Shown one piece after another: positions 8,469 to 16,700 of a stretch of 51,739 nucleotides of DNA. The position numbers were made by a program, and so were the translations under genes. Origin of the DNA: Sphingobacteriales bacterium (GTDB lineage: Bacteria; Bacteroidota; Bacteroidia; CAILMK01; JAAYUY01); contig JAAYUY010000028.1 in the NCBI GenBank assembly GCA_012517435.1, positions 1-51,739 on the forward strand. The letters run 5' to 3'. The notes beneath the pieces were generated by a model. That model was given only the letters and a program-made list of their open reading frames with translations, had not been told where the DNA came from and made no database searches. Each line of letters begins with the position of its first letter. Position 1 is the stretch's first letter.

Positions 8469-9629
8469 TTGAAAGCGCTTAGAAATCAAATAGATAAAAT
8501 CAAACCTCACTTTGAAAAGGGAGGAAAGTTTTATTTCCTTCACTCGACATTCGATGCGTTCGAGACATTTCTGTTTGTCCCCAACCATACAACCAAAAGC
8601 GGAGCACATATCAGAGATGCCATCGATTCGAAAAGGACAATGATTATAGTGGTTCTGGCTCTTCTTCCGGCCATGTTTTTCGGATGCTGGAATGTTGGCT
8701 ATCAGCATGACCTGGCTCTTGGCCTGGATGGCTCTGTTTTCAGCAGGTTCTGGCTGGGATTTGGTAAATTCTTCCCGATATTGGTGGTATCTTATGTGGT
8801 TGCACTGGGAATTGAATTTGCCTTTGCTCAGATTAAAGGCCACGAAGTTAATGAAGGGGTTTTGGTAACCGGATTTCTTATTCCACTGATCATGCCCCCT
8901 ACTATTCCGCTGTGGATGGTGGCTGTTTCCACTGCTTTTGCCATTATTTTCGGTAAGGAAGTTTTTGGTGGTACCGGAATGAATGTGTTTAACCCTGCAT
9001 TGGTTGCCAGAGCCTTCCTTTTCTTTTCCTATCCATCCAAAATTTCTGGTGTTGAGCCATGGGTTTATACAGGTGGTCAGCCGGTGGTAGATGGATTCAG
9101 TGCGGCAACACCGCTTGGAAATGCCGGAACGGGTGAATTCGATAAACTTGCCTCAACATGGGATGCATTTGTGGGAACCATTCCCGGTTCCATTGGTGAA
9201 ACCTCTTTCATCGCCATCATGATTGGTGCTTTAATTCTTTTACTGACCGGAATAGGCAGCTGGCGTATTATGCTTTCTGTTTTTGCCGGAGGTGCCCTGA
9301 TGGCATGGATATTCAACCTGATTGGTGCTAATGAATATATGCAAACCGTTGACCCTGTCATGCACCTTGTTTATGGCGGTTTTGCCTTCGGGGCCGTATT
9401 TATGGCAACCGATCCCGTTTCTGCTGCTCAGACCAATACCGGTAAATACATCTATGGTTTCCTGATTGGTATTTTCACCATTTTAATCAGGGTAATTAAC
9501 CCGGCTTATCCGGAGGGAATGATGCTTTCCATTCTCCTCATGAATACTTTCGCTCCCCTGATTGATTATTATGTGGTGGAAGCCAACATCAGGAAAAGGA
9601 CAAAAAGAGTTAAATTAGTCAATAAATAA
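8469..9629 (+). CDS. nqrB: Na+-translocating NADH:quinone reductase subunit B
   Basis: NqrB is the main sodium-channel subunit, a polytopic membrane protein of the Nqr complex; this one has 386 residues. The start is a TTG at 8469: it gives the conserved N-terminus MKALRNQIDKIKPHF, and no ATG fits. The motif DGFSAATPLG around residues 209-217 contains Thr214, the expected site of covalent FMN attachment through a phosphoester. About ten hydrophobic segments are visible, with the conserved GHEVNEGVLVTG and GGTGMNVFNPAL loops. The flavin transferase ApbE needed for FMN attachment is not in the window. Confidence 0.95.
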   Translation: MKALRNQIDKIKPHFEKGGKFYFLHSTFDAFETFLFVPNHTTKSGAHIRDAIDSKRTMIIVVLALLPAMFFGCWNVGYQHDLALGLDGSVFSRFWLGFGKFFPILVVSYVVALGIEFAFAQIKGHEVNEGVLVTGFLIPLIMPPTIPLWMVAVSTAFAIIFGKEVFGGTGMNVFNPALVARAFLFFSYPSKISGVEPWVYTGGQPVVDGFSAATPLGNAGTGEFDKLASTWDAFVGTIPGSIGETSFIAIMIGALILLLTGIGSWRIMLSVFAGGALMAWIFNLIGANEYMQTVDPVMHLVYGGFAFGAVFMATDPVSAAQTNTGKYIYGFLIGIFTILIRVINPAYPEGMMLSILLMNTFAPLIDYYVVEANIRKRTKRVKLVNK

Positions 9630-9639
9630 AATCACTTTT

Positions 9640-10350
9640 ATGTTTTCAAATCGGTATATTTTTATTTATTCATCAATATTGACGATTTTGGTGGCGACAG
9701 TTCTGGCTGCTGCGGCAAATCTGTTAAAGCCCCGTCAACAACAAAATATTGAAATTGAGAAAATTCAGAACATTTTGTCACCGGCAGGCATTGAAAGCAC
9801 CTATTCGACTGCAAAAGAGCTTTTTGCCAAATATGTTACCAAACAAATTGTGGTCAATAGTAATGGCGAAGAAATTCAGGGTGTCAGGGCTTTTGATGTT
9901 GACCTGTATATTGAAAACAAAAAGCCACTGGAAAAAAGGAACCTTTCCATTTTCGTCATCACCCACGATGACGGAGAAATCAATTATGTAGTTCCTGTCA
10001 GAGGAAAAGGTCTGTGGGGACCAATCTGGGGATACATTGCTTTCAAGGATGATTTAAATACCATCAAAGGTGTCCGCTTCGACCACAAAGGTGAAACACC
10101 CGGACTTGGCGCTGAAATCAATACGGAACACTTTCAAAGCCAATTTCCCGGTGAACAGATACTGGATGCCACAGGAAAGTTTATTTCCATAACTGTTTAC
10201 AAGGGAAAAACGCAGCCTGAAGACAAGCATGCCGTGGATGGCATATCAGGGGGGACTATTACCAGCAAAGGGCTTGAAGCCATGTTGCGTGATGGTCTGT
10301 CCGGTTACGAAAATTATTTTAAAAAATTACGAAACTCACAGAATCAGTAA
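9640..10350 (+). CDS. nqrC: Na+-translocating NADH:quinone reductase subunit C
   Basis: NqrC has one N-terminal membrane helix (about residues 6-28) and a periplasmic FMN-binding domain; this one has 236 residues. The flavinylation motif is DGISGGTITS at residues 200-209, with Thr206 as the predicted FMN-carrying residue. The usual motif is (S/T)GAT, so the Gly in third place is a mild variant. Conserved GKGLWGPIWGYIA and GETPGLGAEI segments support the call. It lies 10 bases after nqrB and 6 before nqrD. It was probably assigned correctly rather than as RnfG because all neighbours are Nqr subunits. Confidence 0.94.
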   Translation: MFSNRYIFIYSSILTILVATVLAAAANLLKPRQQQNIEIEKIQNILSPAGIESTYSTAKELFAKYVTKQIVVNSNGEEIQGVRAFDVDLYIENKKPLEKRNLSIFVITHDDGEINYVVPVRGKGLWGPIWGYIAFKDDLNTIKGVRFDHKGETPGLGAEINTEHFQSQFPGEQILDATGKFISITVYKGKTQPEDKHAVDGISGGTITSKGLEAMLRDGLSGYENYFKKLRNSQNQ

Positions 10351-10356
10351 GATACT

Positions 10357-11004
10357 ATGACACAGAAACAATCATTATTTTCAGCAAAAGAAAAAAAGCT
10401 GCTGTTAAATCCGCTGAATAAAGAAAATCCGATTACCGTTCAGGTACTTGGGATTTGTTCAGCACTTGCGGTTACAGTTCAGATGAAGCCTGCTATCGTC
10501 ATGGCATTGTCAGTAACCATCGTTACTGCATTTTCCAACCTGATTATTTCTCTGCTCAGAAACACTATCCCGCCCCGAATCAGAATCATCGTACAACTGG
10601 TAGTCATTGCGTCACTGGTAATCCTTGTAGATCAGATACTTAAAGCCTATATGTATGATGTCAGTAAAAAACTTTCCGTTTTTGTCGGACTAATCATCAC
10701 CAACTGTATCCTGATGGGTCGCCTTGAGGCTTTTGCAATGGCCAATAAACCTTTTCCTTCCCTGATTGACGGACTTGGCAATGGTTTGGGCTATGGTATG
10801 ATTCTGATTATCGTGTCATTTATCAGGGAACTTTTCGGATTTGGGAAAATACTCGGCTACCCGGTATTTGAAAAGCTTGGCATTTATTCTATCGGTTATG
10901 AAAACAATGGTTTGATCATAGCACCACCAATGGCTCTAATCATTGTCGGAACTATTATCTGGATACAAAGAACCAAAAACCGTGATTTGATTGAAACAAA
11001 ATAA
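10357..11004 (+). CDS. nqrD: Na+-translocating NADH:quinone reductase subunit D
   Basis: NqrD is a small six-helix membrane subunit (215 residues) related by inverted duplication to NqrE. Cys34 in [10 protein letters not shown] and Cys117 in [13 protein letters not shown] are the conserved membrane cysteines which, together with two from NqrE, hold an iron centre in the membrane between the two subunits. It lies 6 bases after nqrC and 13 before nqrE, so translation is likely coupled. The N-terminus (about 25 residues before the first helix) contains Lys-rich hydrophilic sequence. Confidence 0.94.
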   Translation: MTQKQSLFSAKEKKLLLNPLNKENPITVQVLGICSALAVTVQMKPAIVMALSVTIVTAFSNLIISLLRNTIPPRIRIIVQLVVIASLVILVDQILKAYMYDVSKKLSVFVGLIITNCILMGRLEAFAMANKPFPSLIDGLGNGLGYGMILIIVSFIRELFGFGKILGYPVFEKLGIYSIGYENNGLIIAPPMALIIVGTIIWIQRTKNRDLIETK

Positions 11005-11017
11005 AAAATAATAAAAC

Positions 11018-11635
11018 ATGCAGGAATTATTTAACATATTCGTCAGGTCTGTCTTTATCGACAACATGGTCTTTGCCTATTTTCTGGGCATGTGTTCTTT
11101 CCTGGCAGTATCAAAAAATGTCAAAACAGCTATCGGTCTCGGGACCGCAGTAGTTTTTGTACAAATTATAACTGTTCCGGTCAATTATCTTATTGAAAGG
11201 TACGTATTGAAAGAAGGAGCATTGGCCTGGTTAGGAAGCGGTTTCGCTGAACTCGACCTGAGTTTTCTTACCTTCATCATATTTATTGCTACCATAGCCT
11301 CAATGGTTCAGCTGGTCGAAATGGTGGTCGAAAAATTTTCTCCTTCTCTCTACAATTCATTGGGTATTTTTCTGCCACTTATTGCGGTCAACTGTGCAAT
11401 ACTTGGCGGCTCTCTCTTTATGTCAGAACGTGAATACCAGTCATTTGGCGAGGCATTTTCTTTCGGACTCGGTTCTGGTGTAGGTTGGGCTATTGCCATC
11501 ATCTCCATTGCTGCCATCAGGGAAAAAATTCAGTATTCACATATCCCTGCCCCCCTGCGTGGGCTTGGTATTTCATTTATTCTAACCGGATTGATGGCCA
11601 TTGCTTTTATGAGTTTCATGGGAATTAAAATTTAA
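11018..11635 (+). CDS. nqrE: Na+-translocating NADH:quinone reductase subunit E
   Basis: NqrE is the partner of NqrD in the membrane core; this one has 205 residues and six hydrophobic segments. Cys26 in [10 protein letters not shown] and Cys125 in [12 protein letters not shown] supply the second half of the iron centre. The typical opening ([22 protein letters not shown]) is present and the length is normal. The intact motifs and position separate it from RnfA, its closest relative. Confidence 0.94.
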   Translation: MQELFNIFVRSVFIDNMVFAYFLGMCSFLAVSKNVKTAIGLGTAVVFVQIITVPVNYLIERYVLKEGALAWLGSGFAELDLSFLTFIIFIATIASMVQLVEMVVEKFSPSLYNSLGIFLPLIAVNCAILGGSLFMSEREYQSFGEAFSFGLGSGVGWAIAIISIAAIREKIQYSHIPAPLRGLGISFILTGLMAIAFMSFMGIKI

Positions 11636-11656
11636 TCATCGAATAATTTTAAAAAA

Positions 11657-12919
11657 ATGATACTACTTACCGTAAGTTTGTTCAAAATCTTCATTATCAG
11701 CTCAATAGCTTTTTTATTGATTATTTTGTTGCTTGTGGCAATATTACTGTACGCAAGGTCGAAACTCACCTCCGAAGGAGAAGTCAATATAAGGATTAAT
11801 GGAGAACACGACCTGAAAGTCAATGCCGGCACTTCCCTGCTTTCGGCACTTTCGGCTCAGAAACTTTTCCTGCCCTCAGCATGCGGAGGCGGAGGTACCT
11901 GTGGCATGTGTAAATGCCGTGTCATTTCAGGTGGAGGAAGTATTTTACCAACAGAAACCAGCTTTTTTACCCGTAAAGAACAATTGAACAACTGGAGATT
12001 AGGTTGCCAGGTAAAAGTCAGGGGTGACATGGAAATCATTATCCCCAAAGAAGTCTTTGGAATTAAAAAACTGGAATGTGAAGTAATCTCCAACAGAAAT
12101 GTAGCTACCTTTATCAAAGAATTTGTCGTTCGTTTACCCGAAGGAGAATCACTTGATTTTCAGCCAGGTGGATATATTCAGATTGATGTGCCGCCCATTG
12201 AGGTTGATTATAAAACCATTGAGGTAGATGAAAGATTCAAAAGCGATTGGGATAAGTACAAGATGTGGGATTTAAAAATGAAGAATACAGAGCCAATTTT
12301 CAGGGCATACTCTATGGCCAATCACCCCGCTGAAGGAAATATCATCAAGCTTAATATCAGAATAGCCACACCTCCATGGGATCCGAAGAAAGGAGGCTTC
12401 ATGAATGTAAATCCCGGGATTTGCTCATCCTATATTTTCTCCCGTAAGCCAGGCGATAAAGTAGTTATTTCAGGACCTTACGGAGAATTCCATATCAAGC
12501 ATACCAAACGTGAAATGATGTACATTGGTGGTGGAGCAGGAATGGCACCGCTCCGTTCTCATATTTTCCATCTGTTCCATACTTTAAAAACCACCGACAG
12601 AAAGGTTACATACTGGTATGGCGGACGTTCATTAAGGGAACTGTTTTATGTGGATGAGTTCAGAGCTATTGAGAAAGAATTTCCAAATTTTACTTTCAAC
12701 ATTGCCTTGTCGGAGCCACTACCTGAAGATAACTGGACAGGCTACACCGGGTTCATTCATCAGGTCATTATCGATAATTATCTCAAGCTTCATCCTGAGC
12801 CGGAAGAAATTGAATATTATTTCTGCGGCCCTCCCATGATGAATGCGGCAGTGCTTAAAATGCTTGATGATTTTGGTGTGCCACAGGAAAATATCGCCTT
12901 TGATGATTTTGGCGGATAA
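11657..12919 (+). CDS. nqrF: Na+-translocating NADH:quinone reductase subunit F
   Basis: NqrF takes electrons from NADH via FAD and passes them to a 2Fe-2S cluster; this one has 420 residues. A single N-terminal membrane helix (about 8-32) is followed by a plant-type ferredoxin domain with Cys76, Cys82, Cys85 and Cys117 ([11 protein letters not shown] and LGCQ). The FAD-binding RAYSMAN motif is at 216-222 and the NADH-binding GGGAGMAP at 291-298. The C-terminus ends in DDFGG, as is usual. It is the last gene of the operon. The next 87 bases contain no clear hairpin before the rpmB promoter. Confidence 0.96.
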   Translation: MILLTVSLFKIFIISSIAFLLIILLLVAILLYARSKLTSEGEVNIRINGEHDLKVNAGTSLLSALSAQKLFLPSACGGGGTCGMCKCRVISGGGSILPTETSFFTRKEQLNNWRLGCQVKVRGDMEIIIPKEVFGIKKLECEVISNRNVATFIKEFVVRLPEGESLDFQPGGYIQIDVPPIEVDYKTIEVDERFKSDWDKYKMWDLKMKNTEPIFRAYSMANHPAEGNIIKLNIRIATPPWDPKKGGFMNVNPGICSSYIFSRKPGDKVVISGPYGEFHIKHTKREMMYIGGGAGMAPLRSHIFHLFHTLKTTDRKVTYWYGGRSLRELFYVDEFRAIEKEFPNFTFNIALSEPLPEDNWTGYTGFIHQVIIDNYLKLHPEPEEIEYYFCGPPMMNAAVLKMLDDFGVPQENIAFDDFGG

Positions 12920-12978
12920 GTATTTTCAGGGCATAAAACTTTTAAAAAAATTAATTTTGACAATATTTTTTTTCTCCA

Positions 12979-12993
12979 GATATTTGCACCCCC
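12979..12993 (+). promoter_or_regulatory. Ribosomal-protein promoter motif before rpmB
   Basis: The 15-mer GATATTTGCACCCCC lies 14 bases before the L28 start. It contains a one-mismatch version of TAnnTTTG (GATATTTG) followed by a C-run at the expected transcription start. The identical 15-mer occurs on the other strand before rplU (29060-29074). Confidence 0.6.
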
Positions 12994-13006
12994 TAAATAA
13001 TTAGTC

Positions 13007-13252
13007 ATGGCGCGTGTATGTGAATTAACAGGTAAAAGGCCGATGGTTGGGAATCATGTTTCTCACTCCAATAAAAAAACCAAAAGAAGATTTTTACCCA
13101 ATCTTCAGATGAAAAATTTCTTTATCCCGGAAACAGGTCAGACCATCAGGCTAAAGATTTCAACGAGTGCACTTCGGACAATCAACAAAAAAGGTTTGTA
13201 CAATTACCTTCTTGAACTTGAGAAAAAGGAAGGGATTAAAATTTTAAAATAA
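13007..13252 (+). CDS. rpmB: 50S ribosomal protein L28
   Basis: A small basic protein of 81 residues, starting [16 protein letters not shown] with the typical [15 protein letters not shown] segment. L28 (bL28) binds 23S rRNA in the large subunit. The length is normal for Bacteroidota. Its TAA stop overlaps the rpmG ATG by one base (TAATG), so the two are translated in tandem. It carries a dedicated promoter motif at 12979-12993. Confidence 0.96.
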   Translation: MARVCELTGKRPMVGNHVSHSNKKTKRRFLPNLQMKNFFIPETGQTIRLKISTSALRTINKKGLYNYLLELEKKEGIKILK

Positions 13253-13440
13253 TGGCAAAGAAAGGAAAAGGCGGAAGGCAGCAGATCATTTTAGAATGTA
13301 CTGAACATAAAGACAGCGGAATGCCCGGAACTTCCAGGTATATCACTACCAAAAACAAAAAAAATACTCCGGACAGACTTGAGCTGATGAAATACAATCC
13401 TATTTTAAGAAAACATACACTGCATAAAGAAATTAAGTAA
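13252..13440 (+). CDS. rpmG: 50S ribosomal protein L33
   Basis: A 62-residue basic protein of the bL33 family ([20 protein letters not shown]...), with the conserved [14 protein letters not shown] and KYNP segments. It lacks the four zinc-binding cysteines of the C+ form: only one Cys is present (ILECTE), so this is a C- type L33. It sits between rpmB and a DUF4295 gene, the standard Bacteroidota order. Confidence 0.95.
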   Translation: MAKKGKGGRQQIILECTEHKDSGMPGTSRYITTKNKKNTPDRLELMKYNPILRKHTLHKEIK

Positions 13441-13441
13441 T

Positions 13442-13594
13442 ATGGCAAAGAAAGTTGTTGCTGGTCTTAAAAAAGCTACAAATATTGTAAAGGTCATTTC
13501 CCCTGTCAAATCCCAGAAAACAGGGAAATACAGATTCAAAGTCGATGTAATCGATAAAGAAGAACTTTCAGGATTCCTCGCTAAGAAAAAATAA
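13442..13594 (+). CDS. DUF4295 small ribosome-associated protein
   Basis: A 50-residue basic protein (MAKKVVAGLKKATN...GFLAKKK) that starts one base after the rpmG stop. Small Lys-rich proteins of this family follow rpmG throughout the Bacteroidota. From memory, a lineage-specific protein of this kind has been seen in the Flavobacterium ribosome structure (named bL38), but I cannot confirm that identity here. In many relatives ftsY comes next; in this window a large secreted-protein gene follows instead. The composition and operon position support a ribosomal role. Confidence 0.85.
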   Translation: MAKKVVAGLKKATNIVKVISPVKSQKTGKYRFKVDVIDKEELSGFLAKKK

Positions 13595-13673
13595 TTTTTC
13601 TCTCTCTTTCACCCTTCATATTTAGATTCAGTATCCAAACATACTGATTTTTCTCATTACAAACAGGTGTTCC

Positions 13674-13685
13674 CGATAATTATCG
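13674..13685. other. 12-bp perfect palindrome upstream of the mosaic secreted protein
   Basis: CGATAATTATCG is a perfect inverted repeat 40 bases before the ATG at 13726, in a 131-base spacer that has no full TAnnTTTG match. It could be a regulator site; nothing else supports that. Confidence 0.3.
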
Positions 13686-13725
13686 AAATTATTGTAGTAT
13701 ATTGCGTTTACAAAAAATCAGCCTT

Positions 13726-16700
13726 ATGAAAAGATTATACGCTCTTTTAATAACAATTTTAGTAATAACAATTTCAGCAAATGCCCAGAATTATTGCACT
13801 CCGACCTATACAGGAGGCGGGCAGTTGTCGAGATTTTATACACATATACTTAATGTAACTTTCGGGGAGATTAACTTTACCACCGCAGAACCCTGGAATC
13901 TATATCCTGATGTAATTTATCAGGATTACTCCACTTATTCCACAGGGACAACTGATGTAGTTCCTAATTATACCTACCCCATTTCCATCAAAGTCGGTAA
14001 CGGAGCAAACACGCAGGACGTGACGGCATGGATCGACTTTAACCAGAATAAAATATTTGAATCGAGTGAACGACTCTTTCTGGTCAGAGATTATGAAAAC
14101 ACTGGCGACCACATTATACGTGCAAGTGTAAAAATCCCTGCCAATGCTGTATTAGGAGTTACCCGCCTGAGGGTATGTACCCAATCGGCCACAGCCACCC
14201 CACCGGATCCTTGTGTCAGCAATATTACCGTTCAGGGCGGAAATCCTCCGACAAATGTCAGCTCGGTGCATTATCAGGATTTTCAGGTAGTCATCAAACA
14301 GCCTGATATTCAAAAGTTTATCAGTACAACCTGCTCTCACGACATAACGGATGAGGTAGTTGCCGGCACCAATAATAATCAGATATTGAAAATCATTATC
14401 ACCACCAACACAAACGGGACATTATCACCCTTGAATGCCGATACATTTTATTTTTCAACTCTGGGGACCACCAATCCTGCCGAAATCACCAATGCAAAAT
14501 TGTTTTTTACCGGAAAAAGTCCTGAATTTTCAACCAAAACACAGGTTGGTTCAACAATTTCCTATCCTTCTTCCATGTTTAAAATTTCCACTTCACAAAA
14601 GCTCGAACCAGGGACAAATTATTTCTGGCTCACTTATGATATTTCAGGCAATGCTATTCTCGGCAATATCATTGATGCCCGTTACAATGGCATTCATATA
14701 GTGTCGAGGCGTTTTCCCACGGTATTTGACCCAACAGGTTCGCGAAGAATTGGTTATTGTATCTCAAAAGGAAGTAAAAGCCAGTTTGTTTATACACGAA
14801 GGGTAACAATAGGCACTATCAATAACGGTATTCAATATTATTCAGGGACAGGGTATTCGGACTACACTTATCTTAGTACACAACTCTACAAAAATAATTA
14901 TCAACAGCTATCAATAGAAACCGGGAACGGGGTTAATCCAAACTATGTTTCTGCATGGATTGACTTCAACAAAGACGGACTATTTGACAATTCTACCGAA
15001 AAAGTTTTGTTCGACAGTATTCTTCCTGTAGCCCCGAATGCAAGTTATGGACCTGTTATCGATAGCTTTATGATTCCTTTAAATGCACCGGTCGGGCCTA
15101 CCAGAATGCGTGTTACTACTCATTTTCGCGGACAACCCGGTGCACTCCGGACCCCGGCACTTCCCTGTGAAAACCCTGTCGATGTCGGTGAAGTGGAAGA
15201 TTATTCCATTATCATAGCTGATTCAGGACAAACCGTTGCCGATTTCAGCTCTAATGTTACCTGTCTTGGCAGTCCGACCATCTTCACTGATAAATCATAT
15301 ACTTTCGGGACACAATACAAAGTCAGTTCATGGATATGGGATTTTGGAGACGGTGATACTTCTCATGCGCAAAACCCATCACACACCTATAAAAATCCGG
15401 GCGTTTACAATGTCAAGCTTACAGCCAAAACAAATGCTCCCAATGCTATCAACGGAACTGTCATAAAATCAGTCATTGTCAATAAACCAAAAGCTGATTT
15501 TTCATGGAACAGTTATCTCTGGAAAAATCCTGTTACATTTCTGGAAGAAACCACTGGTGGAATCACAACAAGCTGGTATTGGGACTTTGGTGATCCTAAC
15601 AGTGGCTACAATAACTTTTCAAATTTGAAAAATCCTACTCATATTTATGATACAACAGGCTTTTTCACAATAACGCTGATTGCAACGGTTCAGGGAGGAT
15701 GCCGCGATACGGTTAAAAAGACCATTTTAATCGACAGTGTGGTGGCTCCGGTTGCTGATTTCAGTGCATCTACCTACAATCCATATTACAATCAGAATAT
15801 CAATTTCCTCGACCTTTCTGTCAATAAACCTCAATCGTGGAAATGGGTAATTACCCCCTCTTCTTTCAAGTTTAAAAACGGCACCAACCAATACAGTCAA
15901 AACATTACTGTTTCCTTTGACAGCATCAGGACTTACAATGTAAAACTGATTGTCAGCAATTCAAGAGGAAAAGACTCAGTAACCAAGGTCATTACCGTTA
16001 AAAACTATTCAAAGCCAACTGCCGATTTTTCAGCCATGCCATTGAGTGCCAAAGCAGGTCAGTTGGTTAGTTTTCTTGATGAATCAAAAAATGACCCCAG
16101 TTCGTGGACATGGAGTTTTGGAGACAAAGATTCTGCTTTTGTACAACATCCAAACCATGTTTACACCCAAACAGGTAACTACACAGTATCGTTAAAAGCC
16201 TCCAATCCTGCCGGAGATGATACAAAAATCAAAACAAACTATATCAAAGTAACCAATGAATACACGCTTTGCGACAACGATGCCCCCCGTTCCGACCTGT
16301 TCAGCGGTTTTATCTTTGATTCAGGCGGAAACAACGGCAATTATAAAAACAACTCTTCCTGCGGATTCCTCATTCAACCGAATTGTGCCGGGCCTATTAC
16401 CCTGAATTTCTATTTCCTTGACTATGCCTCCGGTGATTATCTCAGGATTTATGACGGGGTTGACAACAAAGGAAAACCCTTGTTCAGCGGAGATGGATTT
16501 ACCGGATCTGTTAAACCCAATCCGATCACTGCCTATTCCGGGGCCATGTATATTGAAGAAATAACCGATGGGACTACCAATGCCACCGGATTCAGTGCTG
16601 CATGGAGCGCTGTACCCAACATCAAACCCAAAGCCGTTATTGACGCTGACACTGTTGGTTATCTCAACGGGCCGGTAACATTTTTCAATAAAACCATTTT

